A stretch of 64,000 nucleotides of DNA from Eulemur rufifrons. Its lineage: Eukaryota > Chordata > Mammalia > Primates > Lemuridae. Every line of letters starts with the position of its first letter. Positions within the stretch are counted from its first letter, which is position 1. Positions 40,491 to 54,138 of this stretch are shown here, piece by piece. The stretch is from the NCBI RefSeq assembly GCF_041146395.1, contig NC_090990.1, positions 51,257,501-51,321,500 of the forward strand, read 5' to 3'. The position numbers were made by a program, and so were the translations under genes. Under the pieces are notes generated by a model. It saw only the letters and a list, made by a program, of their open reading frames with translations. It was not told the origin of the DNA and did no database searches.

Positions 40491-41744
40491 GGGAGTCCAC
40501 CACCCATGTTATTTATAGCTCTGCTAGTCTGAGAATGAAACCAGGAAACTCTAGGAGTCTTGGGATAGGCTACAGAAGGAAGGTGCGATCTGAGATGAGG
40601 ATCTAGGTGGGAAGGTGGCCTTGCCCAAAGCAGGACCACCACAGGCAATTCATAATGTGTTTTCCCATCTGATCCTGGTGCTGGGCACTCACTCACAGTG
40701 CAGATTGCTGAGCCTCTTGTCAAGTGATAATTCTTCAGTGAAATACAAGAACCACTGCTCTAGTGACCAGACACACCCTTTAAGAGGTTATCAAGGATAA
40801 CACAGGGTGTGGGCAGGAAATGTGAACAGAAAGGGTGTATCTGTTTGCCCAAGCCACTGCCTTAGTAGCAGTGGTTTAGGGGGCAGAAAAAGGGGGACAT
40901 GTGAGAATCACAGGCCATTGTCTCTAGTACAGTCTGGTCACTTCTCTGCTTCCTTTTCCTCTTTCTCCTGAGTCACTGACCACACCAGCCCACCTGGGCA
41001 GCACGGGATCCCCAGAAGCACAGGGTGGGGCTGTTGCCCCAGTTAACTCTCGCATCGCACATGACCCTCTTCTGCCTGGACCCTGCCCTGGCTCTCGATG
41101 GGAAGTTTCAGCTGAGATTCTGAGAACCACTGAGAGCCGCTGAAGTTGGAGCCTCTAACCCAGCAACCTTGACAGCCACTGCAATACTGGGGTCTCTCAG
41201 CAGTGCAGAAAAAGCCCCAAAGGGGAAAAGATAATTTGTCAGTGTAGAAAACCAACAGTGAAACTGTATAAGTCAGTTCTCTAAATTTGCTGCTACTGAC
41301 ATAAAAAAACAACAACTAGGCAGGAGTGTTTTCCCATTCTGCACTGTAATCCAAGTCCCGTTGTAGTGAAGAAAAGCTACCACAGGTTCTATAATACCTT
41401 TAATGCCGAGTTAAAGGCCTGAGGGAAGGGCAGTAACATTAATTGATGACTAATTAACTTGCTTGAATTGCTACTTGCCCTAGAAAAGTTTCCCAGAGAA
41501 ATCATATTAATTCTTTTTTTGACAATTTCCCAGAGGAAGGCAAGTATGAGCAAGATATTAAACAACATTTGACTTTGTTCTCACAAAACTGTACAATTAC
41601 TGCATTACCAATGATTTCTGAAGGTTCTCATTAATTTTTCAGGACTTTTAATGACTAAAAGAGAAAAAAACAAGTATTATGTTGATGGAACTAAATGTAG
41701 GTGATATTAAATATAATGCAAATTAGATGGTGACACACAGAATG

Positions 41745-43005
41745 TATTTTCCAAAAATTCTGTTATTTGTAATTACATAATGTCACAAACTTGGTAGCTT
41801 AAAACAACAGAAATCCAAAATCAGTATCGCTGGGGTAAAATCAAGGTGTCAGTGGGGCTGTGTTCCTTCTGGAGGCTCCGGGACAGAATCAGTTTTGTTG
41901 CCTTTTGCAGGCTCTCAAAGCTGTCCGTGTGTCTTGGCTCAGGGCTCCATCCTCCATCTTCAGTCAGAAGCGTAGCAACTTCCAATGTCTCTGATTCTCA
42001 CCCTCCTGCCTCTTTCTTACAAAGACCCTTGTGATTTTATTGGATCCACCCATAAAATCTAGGATAATCAACCCATCTTAAGTCCCTTTCGCCATGTAAG
42101 GTAACTGAGTAGGAAAAACAAACACAGTTTCTCCTACCACACAGTATTTTTACAACACAGATCCCTTCTGTGACCTTGGGTCACCAAAATGTGTGTGGGG
42201 ATTTCTCTCCACCAAATTCTGTGGCGGATTTGTCAGTGGACACCAGCTGGGTGTCCTCTAATTCAATTCAATTCTGACACTATCTGCGTGGAAATAGTGT
42301 CACATCCCACAGGTTGAGGGCTCGGCCTCACAAGTCTGCTCCCCACTTCAGACGTTAATCTCAAGTAAGAGGTTGTCACTTACACATTGACCAATTGGCT
42401 ATAAATTGTGGTTTCCACAACCTTTTCCTCAGGTTCAATTAATTTGCTCAGACAGCTCACAAAGCTTTACTTGTTAATTATACAGGATATCGCAAAGGAC
42501 ACAGATGAAGAGATGTACAGGGCAAGATGTGGGGAAAGAGGTATGGAAGTTCCATGCTGTGTCCAAGCATGCCACCCTCCAAAATCCTCCACATGTTCAG
42601 CTATCTGAACCCAGTCTTTTTGGGTTTTTAGGGAGACTTCATTATGTAGGCATGATTGATTACATCATTGGCCATTGGTGATTAACTTAACCTTCAGCCC
42701 CTCTTCTGAATGTTGGGGGGTGGGCAGGCTGAAAAGTCCTAACCCTCTAATCTCGCCCTGGTCTTTCCTGGGAACGCCCCCATCCTAAAGCCATCCAGGG
42801 ATTGCCAGCCACCAGCCAACTCATTAGCATACCAAAAGACACTTGTCACTTTGGAGATTCCAAGGATTTTAGGAGTTAGTTGCCAGGAAACAGGATGAAG
42901 ACCAAATATATATTTCACAATATCACGGTAACCTATTCACAGGGATTAGGACATCTTCTGGAGGCCATTATTTGTCCTACCACATCTCCCCACCTCCCAA
43001 CCACC
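41745..43005 (-). mobile_element. MaLR-like LTR, antisense, split by an ERV LTR
   Basis: 'acttggtagcttaaaacaac' through 'catcttaagtccctttcgcc', then after the inserted LTR 'cctattcacagggattagga' and 'ggaggccattatttgtccta'. Confidence 0.5.
42106..42926 (-). mobile_element. ERVL-type solo LTR, antisense (copy B)
   Basis: Paralogous to 18575-19415 ('gacaccagctgggtgtcctc', 'ttgattacatcattggccat'). It begins TG, ends near CA, and is flanked by the 6-bp GGTAAC at 42100-42105 and 42927-42932, as expected for a retroviral-type integration. Confidence 0.75.
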
Positions 43006-43444
43006 ACCAACAATTGCAATTTTTACTAGTCAGGGTGATCAGGTGTAAGCAAAAGGCATCAAATCTGGTGATCTCAAGCAGAAAGGGAATTACTGGAGAG
43101 GTAGCTGAAGATCAGCAGAAAGGCTGGTGAAATGGGCGTGATGGGCATTAGCAGTGACAGCAGGAGCCAGAGCCACAGCCCAAATCATAGCCCAGGGAGA
43201 ATCTGGTGAGGACCCTGCAGCCGGCACTGTGATCACTGCTGCTAACTGCCTGTGCCCAGACAGCCCACTGGTGCTGCTGTCACTAGATCCTAGATACAGC
43301 CACTACGCTCTCACTGGATTCTAAATGGTGTCCTAGAGCTGTGTGTCACCCCATCCACGTTCAAAGTCTAGGAGTCGGGGAGTGGGGGCGGTGGCATCTG
43401 CTTGGCTAGGCTTAGGCCATTTGCTTGTAGCCCGACCTGCCTCT

Positions 43445-44100
43445 TATTTTTTTAGTGTTAAAGGAAAAAAACCCAAACTCTATAAAATAATTTAAAGAGG
43501 TTTATTCTGAGCCAAATATATGTGACCACTGACTGGCCAAGGAATCCACAGATCCAAGAAGCCTTGAGTAAGTGGTTCCAAGGTGGCTTGGTTACAGTTT
43601 GGTTTTATGCATTTTAGGGAAATAGGGCAAATCATAAATCAATACATGGAAGTTATATTTTGTTTTGGCCTGAAAAGGCACGACATCTCAAAGGGGTGGG
43701 GCTTATAGGTGGATTCAGAGATTCTTTGATTTGTAATGAATGGGTTAAAGAAATAAGGCTTTGTCTAAAGACTTGGAGTCAGTAGAAAGGGATACTTGAG
43801 TTAAGATAGGGCGTCTGTTGATCAGAGACCAGGCCACAATATACTCAAAGTGATCTGCTAAGCAAATTGATGACTTGCAGGCATGATTTAGCCTTTTCCT
43901 TCAATGGCCTTAGGTCTTGTTTGCAATTAGTCTAAACTCCAAAAAGGAGGAAGTATAATGAAGCATGTCCAACCTCTCTTCTCTTCATGACCAGGAGCTC
44001 AGTTTTAAGTTTTTTCTGGGGTCGCCTTAGCCAAAGGGGGATCCATTCAGTTCGAAGGGGTAGAAAGAGGCTTAAGATTTTATTTTCAGTATACATTAGG
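43445..44100 (-). mobile_element. ERV LTR, antisense
   Basis: 'taaagaggtttattctgagc' near the start, 'tggttttatgcattttaggg', and 'ttctggggtcgccttagcca' near the end. It shares its final 110 bp with 45360-45470. Confidence 0.5.
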
Positions 44101-44328
44101 ATGCCCACAAAGAAGTATGTCCTAGTGCTGGACTACTAAAAAATGACAAATGTCCTCTAGATTATTCAGACTCAGGAACATGGGCATGCTATGTTTGAGA
44201 GCAGGGTTGTACCTTTGAAGAATCTTTGACCACTGGGTAAATTTGGAAGCTGCCGCCCATTCTTGCATTTGGAGTTTTGCTACATTTTGACATCAGACCC
44301 TCATCTCTATGTGGTCTGTGTCACTTAA

Positions 44329-44723
<395 letters not shown>

Positions 44724-44859
44724 TTATTCTTTTCTTTTTTTTTTTTACCATATAATTGCCATTTGTACATTTCTTACTTTCTTCTCCCTGCATACCAAGT
44801 ATCTACATCCTGGGAATATAAGAATGAAGATTGTTAAATGAAGACAATGACAGATTCAT

Positions 44860-45475
44860 AAATTTGGAAAGGAGAGCTTGATTTCTTATAAAGGATTACA
44901 GCCTGTAGGTGGCCTTTCCAACAGGCCAGGAAACAGAGCGCCCAGCTAGAAGCCAGAAACTCGTGCTTTGAGGGAGGGACAATGGGAACAGGAATTTATG
45001 CTGAGCAGAGTAGCCAAATATATATATTTAACAAGCAAATATATATATTTAACAAGGAGGAGTCAACATTTATGAAAGGAGAAATATGCACATGGTCAAT
45101 TAAGCTTTATGTCCCTTTATGGGCTCCGTGTTCAGAAAATGACAGTCCTCTGATGTCAAAAGGTAAAGCAGAGGGTATAAAAATCTTCTGTGCAGGTGCT
45201 TGTACACTAGTTAAAACCACTTCAGGCTTGGTGGTCTCTTATCAGGAAAGAACGCTAGTCTGGATCATGGAAACTGGCCTCTGTCTAGCCTGTAGGGAAA
45301 AAAGCCTGATGGCCATTAGTCATGGAGGAGTATAACAAGGCTTGTCTGACCCCCCATCCACTCACGGCTGAGAACTCGGTTTTAAGGTTTCTCTGGGGTC
45401 CCCTTGGCTGGAGAGGGGGGACATCAGTTTAGCTGGGGGACAGGGGGACTTAGGATTTTATTTTAGTTCACAGGA
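44860..45475 (-). mobile_element. related ERV LTR, antisense
   Basis: 'ctctggggtccccttggctg' and 'cttaggattttattttagtt' match the end of 43445-44100. It includes a local duplication of an 'aaatatatatatttaacaag' unit near 45016-45056. Confidence 0.45.
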
Positions 45476-46204
45476 TAATCCCTTGACTATGTCTGTGTAC
45501 AACCTCCTTAACATGCACCAATGACACTGTAATCCACTAACTGGTTCATTGTTGAACTTGTTTTTCAAGGTGTGGTGATGAGTTTGTTCTGACACATCAT
45601 CAACCCTGCCCTGGGCTTCTGGTGCCTATTTGATATGTGTGGCCCTTGTCTTTGCTTTGCTGATTGACATGGGTCAGGGTCAGATCCTTGCCCTTGGCCT
45701 GATAATGTTGAATTCCAACCACAGAGCTAAACTGACCTGGCCTGGGGAGACAGCACTTAAATGTGGTCAAACAGCTGAATTATTAAAAGAAGGAGATTAG
45801 AAAGAGAGAAAACAAAAGGGGATGTTTATGTTTTAAGAAAATAGAATGGGGGTGGGGAAGGAATTCTAATAATTTAAAAAACTCACCCTTTGTTTCCTTT
45901 AATACTGACTCCTCTTTCTTAAATATCTAGAACCTTCTGAAAGAAAGGTCCAGAAAAGTCCATGTGTCACCTCTGATCAAGCCTTTATGATTTAGGCCTT
46001 GGTTAGGATGGCCTTGACACCAAGACTGGCAAGGGCAAAAGTAGATAAAGAAAACTTAGAGATGTAATATCCTTTGCCCAGTAATTCACTTGTAGAAATC
46101 TAGCCTTAGGAAATAATCAGAGATATGGAAAGGAAATTTGTGTACAATGATATTTACCCAAAAGGTATTTATAATAGTAACAATTTGGAATCATCTAAAA
46201 GTCC

Positions 46205-46435
46205 AACAATAGCAAAAACTAACGCTTATTAAGGTTTTTTGTGTGTGTAAAACATGGTACTGAGTGCTTGATATGAACTACCTCATCAAACCCCATGAGC
46301 AAAGCACTGCTATTATCTAATTTATCTAAGCAACTTGTGTAGGGCTGAGCAACTACAACTGTGGAGCTAGGACTTAGACTGAGTTTCGTTTGAGTCCACA
46401 GCTGGTGTTTCAAACAACCAAGCTATACAGTTTCT
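46205..46435 (-). repeat. MIR SINE, antisense, within the L1M
   Basis: 'gtactgagtgcttgatatga', 'agcactgctattatctaatt' and 'gtggagctaggacttagact'. Confidence 0.65.
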
Positions 46436-46620
46436 CCAATGATTGAGTAGATACAGTAAAACATGATGAAATATTAAACAGTTATAGTATGATATTTTGA
46501 ACAATTTTTCATAAAATAAGGAAATGTTCATTATATACTATTGAATGAAAAAGATAAGACACAATATTTATTAAAGAGTATGATCTCCACTAAGGTACAG
46601 ATATACACAAAAGACTGTCA

Positions 46621-46922
46621 GCCCAGGGGAGGTGGCTCACACCTGTCATCTCAACACTTTGGGAGGCTTAGGCAGGAGGAGCGCTTGAGCCCAGGAGTTC
46701 GAGACCAGCCTGGACAACAAAGTAAGACCCGTCTCTACAAAAAATAAGAAAAATTAGCTGGCATGGTGGCATGTACCTGTAGTGCCAACTACTTGGGAGG
46801 GGAGGCTGAGGCAGGAGGATCCCTTGAGCCCAGGAGTTTGAGGCTGCAGTAAGCTAAGATGGTGCTACTGCACTCCAGCCTGTGTGACAAAGCAAGACCT
46901 TGTCTCAACAACAACAACAAAA
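46621..46922 (+). mobile_element. Alu SINE, sense
   Basis: Dimer from 'cccaggggaggtggctcac' to a (CAA)n-type tail. Confidence 0.92.
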
Positions 46923-47319
46923 GGACTATTAACATATATAAAAAATTATTGTTTCTAGTTTGTGAACAAATATAAAATTGTATTTTCATCTCCATGCTCT
47001 TCTATACTTTCCAAGCATCCTGTAATTAGTATGTATTGCTTGTATAATCAAGGAAAATAGTTGGTTTTAAGAAAAAAATAACTCTAGGCTGGAAAATTCA
47101 AAGAATCAGTGCTAAATGGGTTAGCCCAGTCATAGCCCATCATGGTGGAGTCTGGAGCCCTGCAAGGCCAGGCAGCTCTAACACCATGGCCAGCCCGGGG
47201 AGGAGCAATGTGAACTCTCATCGTGGGAGAGGCTGCTTGCAGGGCTGATTGTGCTACCCCTCCCTGAGCCATCCTGCTGTAGAAGTGAGGTTATTGATTA
47301 ATAAGACCAGTTACCAGCA

Positions 47320-47550
47320 CAAACTACATGTCAGAACTGGATGGGAATTTCCACTCTTCAGCCTCTATGTAGGCAACTTTGAGCAAGTTATTTACCCTTT
47401 CTATGCCTTTGTTTCCACATCCATATAATGAGGACAATAGTATTATCTACATGATTGTTTCATTGTGAGAATTCAATGAGAGAAAACATGTAAAGTCTAG
47501 TATGTTACCTGCAACATAATTAATGCTCATTAAATTATCACTTAAAAAGG
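47320..47550 (+). repeat. MIR SINE, sense
   Basis: 'caactttgagcaagttattt', 'tttgtttccacatccatata' and 'acataattaatgctcattaa'. Confidence 0.75.
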
Positions 47551-49024
47551 ATAACAAAATACACTTTGTCCCATGGGAGATGTATAGAGCAGAGCTGAGG
47601 TGATTTCGCATCATGCTTAGGAAACAGATGGAATACATTATAACTAAAACCATGCCTTTTAGAGCAGATTTGGTTAAATTAGCTTGGTATTCTGTGGGTC
47701 AAAGAATGTGGTTATGTTATGCTTTAAGTTTTGTCCAAGTATACAAAACCAGATTTCTTGTTTGAAATCATTCTAAATTCCCTACAAATACATTGTCTTC
47801 TGTAAGGCTAACTCTAAAGTACAATGTCAGTGTGTATAAGTTATATAAAAATGCTTCCCAAATTAGAGATGATTTGGGTTTTTTGAAAATATTCAACTAT
47901 GTCCTGAGAGAGTAATAGGCATAATTTAACATTCTGTTGCAGAGACAGAATTGTCCCGTTATGGACATAACACCACAGATATTAAATAAATAATGAAAAT
48001 ATTATGCAGTTTTTCTAGCACATTAGGCAATGTATTGGTGATTAGAGCTCATATAAACAATATTTTTCAGTCAAAAAGGCTCTGGGTGTGTGTATCATTC
48101 TGTGTTTATGAATGCTTTTCTGTTAAATTACTTGAAAGTACTATAAAATACTAATAGCAGGTGGATTAAGGGGATAGGATTAGAGATGGTTTTTTTTTTC
48201 TTCTACTTCTTAAAATTTTTTCTGTATTATAATTACTGCTTGTATAATGACAAATGTTAAGTATGAATTTGGAAGAAATGACCTAGCCTCTTGGTGGCAG
48301 TATGCCACGAAGGATATAATCTCCATGGCTTCATTTCAGTCCTTTGCTTACAAATTTTGTGATTGGCTTGATTTCTTCTCTGACAATTTTGTTTATAAAT
48401 TGTCTTCAGATATCTGATCCTTTGGAAAATTACCCTGTGATAATTAAGCACCTCTTTTAAATAACTTTAATTTAATTTAATTTAATGCGCCTGGTTGATT
48501 TGAAACTATGATAACAAATAGACTCTAAAGGAAGATTGTATTTATTCCCTATTAGGGCTAATAGTCAGATAGGAAATTATTTTTATATGATGTAAATTAA
48601 TAACTGAACAAAGTTTCAGTGCCAAATAATCACCTGTCATTTATACAACAGAATTACATTAACCTGTACTAAAAGCCAAGAGCACCATATATTACTTTTA
48701 AATTAAAAATGCAAATTTTAAAATAAAAATAATAAAAGTAAAATAAAAACAACAGAAGTAAAACAAAAATAATATAGCAACAATTGCTATTACATAAACC
48801 CATGGTTTTGCCAAATTGAAAGTTGTGTTATATTTTAATGTAATATTTTTATTCTTAAAATTTTTAAATAATGTAGATGCAATCTCCTGCTTGAGCTCCC
48901 TGAGAATGAACATTGGCCTATAAAATACTAATTCAGGTGAACAAACCTGACGGTTGGCCATTAGGAGGCGTAACCTCGCTGTCTCAGAGTTTGATGGCAC
49001 CACATACTCAGGGAGCAAAATGCT

Positions 49025-49610
49025 AGGTGCTCACAGCGGGCTGGAGAAAGAATTCTCACACCAGGAGTAGAATAATTTTAGGAAAGAAAGTTTGTTTTAC
49101 TTTCTCGAGAAAGAGAGAAAAAGAGAGGGAGGCCGTGGCACTGAAGAAGAGGTAGAGGGTACTGCTGGGCAGCTGAGGACAGTTGCTTCGTGATTTTTCC
49201 CCCCCTCTCTTCAGCAGACTGATAACAGAAGCGGCAGCAAAGAAGTTGCAGGAGCTGTTTACTTATTTATTTTTTTCCTCTATGGGGCCGAGTTTATCTG
49301 AGTCCTTGGAATCCGGGGCTGACCAGAGCTGAAGTGGGGAGTTTGTCCCCCCACTGTCTGCTTAGGGCTCTTCAAGGCTGAGAAAGAACTCTGCGTGATA
49401 ACAAGTTAGGCCACATATGTGTTAATTAAAACAAAACAAAGGGGGTAGTTGTGTTGTGAGTTTCCTTTTCAAGGGGGCAATTATGTGCTGTGAGTTTATT
49501 TCTCTTATTTTCTGTTAGACAGTTTATTTTTCTCTGTTAGATAGGTTGTTAGTAAGACCACCTTTCACAAAAGAAACTTAGTGAAGCACTGAGAAGCCAA
49601 AAGGAATTTT
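49025..49610 (-). mobile_element. solo LTR-like element, antisense
   Basis: Opens 'ggtgctcacagcgggctgga' and has a 'gataacagaagcggcagcaa' block, both shared with 4452-5178. No retroviral coding sequence. Confidence 0.5.
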
Positions 49611-50770
49611 TGATTTGTCACAATTCCCAGTGAAACATTTTCTTCTGCTGTAGAGAAGCCAGAATAAAAATATAGGAAAGAACTTTTGGCTTTTCTGATG
49701 TTTTCATCTTCTAAAATCCCCTACCTATTGTTCTTAGAAAACTGTCCTTCAATCAAACCTGTGCCTGCACCCAATCAGCCTTTTTAAAAAATTTCCAAAG
49801 ACCCATAGGAACCTTCTCATTGGAAATATATGGTATGTTTCTCAAAGAGAGTTGCATGGGCCACATTGCTCATTATACAAGCCTTTGATATCTTGGTGAC
49901 AGTTAAGGATGCTTCAAGTTGTGATTTCTTTCTGGCCCCAAAAGCAATTTTAAAAAAAAGAATTTGAGCACTGAAATCAGAATGACTGAATAAATAGGGC
50001 TTGAGGCACTCTCAGGGATGCAGAGCTTAGAACCATCTTCAGAAATGTCCTCCATCAGCTGGGAGAATTGTGCTTTTAATGTCACCTCTGGCATCTTCTA
50101 ATTATCAGGAGGGAGGAGATGGGCGAGGCTGCACCAGGACTCTTTTGAATTCAGACTAAAAGAAATTAGATGCCAAGGCTGCTCGCTCCACCCTGGGCAG
50201 AAGCTGTCATTAGCGGTGTCCTGACAGCCTTTATCACGAGACAGTGCTGGCCAGAACCCTTGAGAATATGAAAGGAGCAGAGAGAAGTCATTCACGACAT
50301 TCACCCCTGTGTTATAACCTCAAAGCGTCTGCTAATCAAAGTCCCAAACATTGTGCAAAGGCAACAGTGACACATCTTGGAGACTCTTAAAGAAACCTAA
50401 ACATTATTGAATCATCTATTGGAAGGAATCAAGTAGAGACCAGTTATTGTGTATTTTTCTGGCTCGGTGAAATAAAGCTCCTTGGTATTTGTTGCCTAGA
50501 AGCCTCATGAAATTAGTGGACACACCTTGAAGTTTTACAAACCCTAGGTAGTTTTTAATTGTCCTTGCAGTGTTTCCTCCTTTGAGATTTACCCAACTGA
50601 ATAAAAAGAAGAAGACACACAATCGAAGGCCATTGTTTTTATTCCGTCTTTCAAGCCTATTAAAGTTACTGGTTTACTTTAATCATCTCTAAACAAGGGA
50701 AGAAACTCTCTTAGAAAATTGGGCAACCTGAGTTCAAAATGTGAGAAACTGACACTCTTTTCTTTTTAAG

Positions 50771-50866
50771 TTTCCCAGGTGGCACCAAAATCATTCCAAC
50801 ATGATAGTCAGAGTCAGAATTCTGGGCTTCTAATTGCTTCCATCTTTAAAGAACGCCTTACTCCTG
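50771..50866 (+). CDS. IL23R: IL23R exon 8: extracellular stalk
   Basis: This exon encodes the last two bases of Val319 through the first base of Asp351. The acceptor ends 'tttttaag' and the donor is 'gtaaga'. The product is a short, poorly conserved juxtamembrane stalk beginning VSQVAPKSFQHD. After this shared start the sequence reads SQSQNSG where I recall TWNSG in human, a net gain of two residues that explains the predicted 631-residue length. Rapid change is expected in a linker. The last base G with the first bases of exon 9 gives Asp. Joined instead to exon 10 it gives Glu and a short terminating frame. Confidence 0.95.
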
Positions 50867-50977
50867 GTAAGAAAATATCACTCAGGCTTTTGGAGTAGTC
50901 TTTAGTAATTGCCCATTTTAATGCTCCAGACTGAAAAATCACATCAGGCAAAAGTTTCTGGCTAATAAGATATGCCA

Positions 50978-51343
<366 letters not shown>

Positions 51344-51479
51344 TTAAAACTGAATTTAATAAGTGGTTAGGTAGACGTTGCCAGCTTTTGCAATGTGTTG
51401 TATACATGTTCATTTTAATAGTTTCTGGGGCTCAAGACCCAAAACCTTCTTTCTAAAAAAATATTATCTATTATCTAAT

Positions 51480-51690
51480 ACCATGTGCTAGGAGTTTTAT
51501 ATACATCATCTTCCTCAATCTTCAAAACAACCTGGTTAGATAAGTGCTATGTATCTATTTTATAACTGAGAAAACTGAAGCTCAGAGAGGTTGAGGAACT
51601 TGTTCGAGATCACACAGCTGCTAAGTGACAGCGTAAAATTCAAATCCTCTTGTTTCAAAATCCTGAAGGCTGTGTTCTTTCTCTTATACA
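51480..51690 (-). repeat. MIR SINE, antisense
   Basis: 'aactgaagctcagagaggtt', 'gagatcacacagctgctaag' and more in full reversed MIR order. Confidence 0.85.
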
Positions 51691-51776
51691 AACCTATTTT
51701 ATTTGTTAGTGTGACTGTTAGTCTATTGATGAGCATACCTAAATGTTCTAAGCTTAAAAAATATTAATTAAAAAAA

Positions 51777-52063
51777 TTTTTTTGAGATAGAGACTCACTC
51801 TGTCACCTAGACTGGAATACAGTGGCACCATCATAGCTCACTATAACCTTGAACTCTTGGGCTCAAATAATCCTCCTGCCTCAGCCTCCTGAGTAGCTAA
51901 GACTACAGTTGTTCACCACTATGCCTGGCTCATTTTGTAATTTTTTTTAGAGATGGGGTCTTGCTGTATTGCCCAGGCTAATCTCAAAGTCCTGGCCTCA
52001 AGTGATCCTCCTGCCTTGGCCTCCCAAAGTGCTGGGATTACAGGTGTGAGCCACCATGCCTGA
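51777..52063 (-). mobile_element. Alu SINE, antisense
   Basis: Reversed dimer from 'ttttttgagatagagactca' to 'gagccaccatgcctgacc', fairly diverged. Confidence 0.93.
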
Positions 52064-52224
52064 CCTTCTAAAGATATTAGATCAGGTTGTACAATGGGCA
52101 ATTATGACTCTAACTAGAAATTTCAAATTGAGAAACTTTAGACAACTGGTAAACCATTTATCTCCTTGCATAGAAATCTGGCAGGAATAGTATAAGAACT
52201 TTTGCAGGTTTTATTGATATTCTT

Positions 52225-52455
52225 TGCACTTTCATTCATTTATTCAACAAATATTCATTAAGCAACTGCTATGTGCTAGGCGCTGTTCTGTGTGCTGCAG
52301 CATCGGCAGTGAAACCAATGAGCAAAGACCCTGTCTTCGTGGAGATTCCATTTTAGATAGACAGGGGAGAAAAGCAATAAACAAAACAACAAGGAAAGTC
52401 AGGCAGTGGTTAAGTGTTATAAAAAACAAGAAGCAAGGTAAGGGCACTCTGAATT
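52225..52455 (-). repeat. L2 3' end, antisense
   Basis: 'tcattcatttattcaacaaa', 'gctatgtgctaggcgctgtt', 'gaccctgtcttcgtggagat'. Confidence 0.75.
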
Positions 52456-52579
52456 TGTAGCTGTACATCAATTATGAGCCAAGGGCTTAGGTTCAGTACA
52501 AATCCCAAATTACAGATGCCTGCACAGACCTGCACCTTGATACTCCTGTGAAAAGTGTGGAGGCTGGAACTCACCACAG

Positions 52580-52745
52580 CTCTCTTAGATAAGTAGTATT
52601 ATCTCTATTTTACAGAAGAGAAAACCTGAGTCTCGCCAAGTTCATAATTATGCCCCAAGGTCACAGAGCTGATATGTGGCAGAGTACGAGTCAAACCCAA
52701 GTATCTCAAGCTGTGCTCTTGGTTGCATTGTTCTACTGCTTAGAA
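52580..52745 (-). repeat. MIR SINE, antisense
   Basis: 'tattttacagaagagaaaac' and 'aaggtcacagagctgatatg'. Confidence 0.75.
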
Positions 52746-53293
52746 CCCTTCGCCTAGCACCATGATAACTTGGGGGCTCCTTATCCTCTTCCAGGCACTA
52801 ATGCCCAAGGCTGTGTGGCAGCCAGTGCCCCCTATTAGTTGCTTGACATTTTCAGCAATAGCTCTGTAGCCCTAGGAAAACATAATTCTATATCCCATTG
52901 GGACTTTGGAGTGACCTAGAGCTACACAGGGCCCTGTCTGCCAATTAGCCTGGACACCCTCAAGTGTAGGTTAGGCATAGCTGGGAAATAACTAAGGTGG
53001 GGCTAAGACAGTGTTGGCCACATGGTAAGTATCCAATAAACGTTCGCCAAAGGGAGGGAGGGACTGAAGAAGGAGGATTGAAGGAAATCAATACCCAGCA
53101 TGGCTCTAGAACAAATTCCAGTATGATAAGTTATGTCTCAACTATCTTCTGTATTTGAAAATAGGGTTTCTCAAGTACCAGGGAGAAAACATGATAAGCC
53201 TAGTGGGTAATACATATTCAATAAATTATATAAATTATTTGAAGATTTCAGGAGATTAATTCAACTTCAAAATGCAAGAAAGGCATTGGTTTT

Positions 53294-53622
53294 TGTTTTG
53301 GTTTTTGTTTTTGAGACAGAGTCTCACTCTCTTGCCTGGGCTAGGGTGCCATGGCGTCAGCCTACCTCACAGCAACCTCAAACTCCTGGGCTCAAGCAAT
53401 CCTTCTGCCTCAGCCTCCCAAGTAGCTGGGACTACAGGCATGCGCCACCATGCCTGGCTAATTTTTTCTATTTTTAGTTGTTTGGCTAATTTCTTTCTAT
53501 TTTTAGTAGAGACAGGGTCTCGCTTTTGCTCAGGCTGGTCTTGAACTCCTGAGCTCAAGCAATCCTCTCTCCTTGGCCTCTCAGAGTGCTAGGATTACAG
53601 GCGTGAGCCACCACTCCCGGGT
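53294..53622 (-). mobile_element. Alu SINE, antisense, strepsirrhine-type linker
   Basis: Reversed dimer with linker 'ttagttgtttggctaatttc'. GGCATTGGTTTT duplicates at 53282-53293 and 53623-53634. Confidence 0.95.
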
Positions 53623-53862
53623 GGCATTGGTTTTATAATAAGTATGAATGCAAGATATATGGCAATTTTGATTTCTTTCTTATAACATATATTATTCTAA
53701 GTAGAGTGACTGTCCTTTTTTGGCAGAAAAAAAGATTCATGAATAATGAATTTTGAAGAATGATGACAAATTACACGTAAATTCTGTTTCACACAAAAGG
53801 TTAAAAAATATGCATGCACAAGCTGACCACATTTGCCAGAGATGCACTTCTAGGAACCCACT

Positions 53863-53929
53863 GACTACATGTATATACATGTAGTCATTGATATACATAT
53901 ATACATTGCTACATGTATATACATGTAGC
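53863..53929. repeat. two perfect AT-rich palindromes
   Basis: A 24-bp perfect palindrome at 53863-53886 and a 22-bp one at 53908-53929 share the core CTACATGTATATACATGTAG. They lie about 210 nt before exon 9. Confidence 0.85.
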
Positions 53930-54138
53930 ACAATTTTCTCAAACAAAAAGTTGATTCCTGTGTTAATCAGGCAGTTTGGAAGAGCAGTCACTTTACAGCC
54001 CAAGGTAAAGGTTAATTTTGCTTCCCCCTTCCCATTTTCTTTGAGACCTTTGCTTTGAGCAGAATAGAGAGAATGATCATTGTAGCATCACATGAACACT
54101 AATGCTTAGTTAAAATTATTTTTCTTTCCTTTTATTAG

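Larger units (their letters stand above)
46030..47075 (+). mobile_element. old L1M 3' region, sense, with MIR and Alu inside
   Basis: 'cccagtaattcacttgtaga', 'ggtatttataatagtaacaa' and 'tattgaatgaaaaagataag' keep the L1 3' order across two interruptions. Confidence 0.55.
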
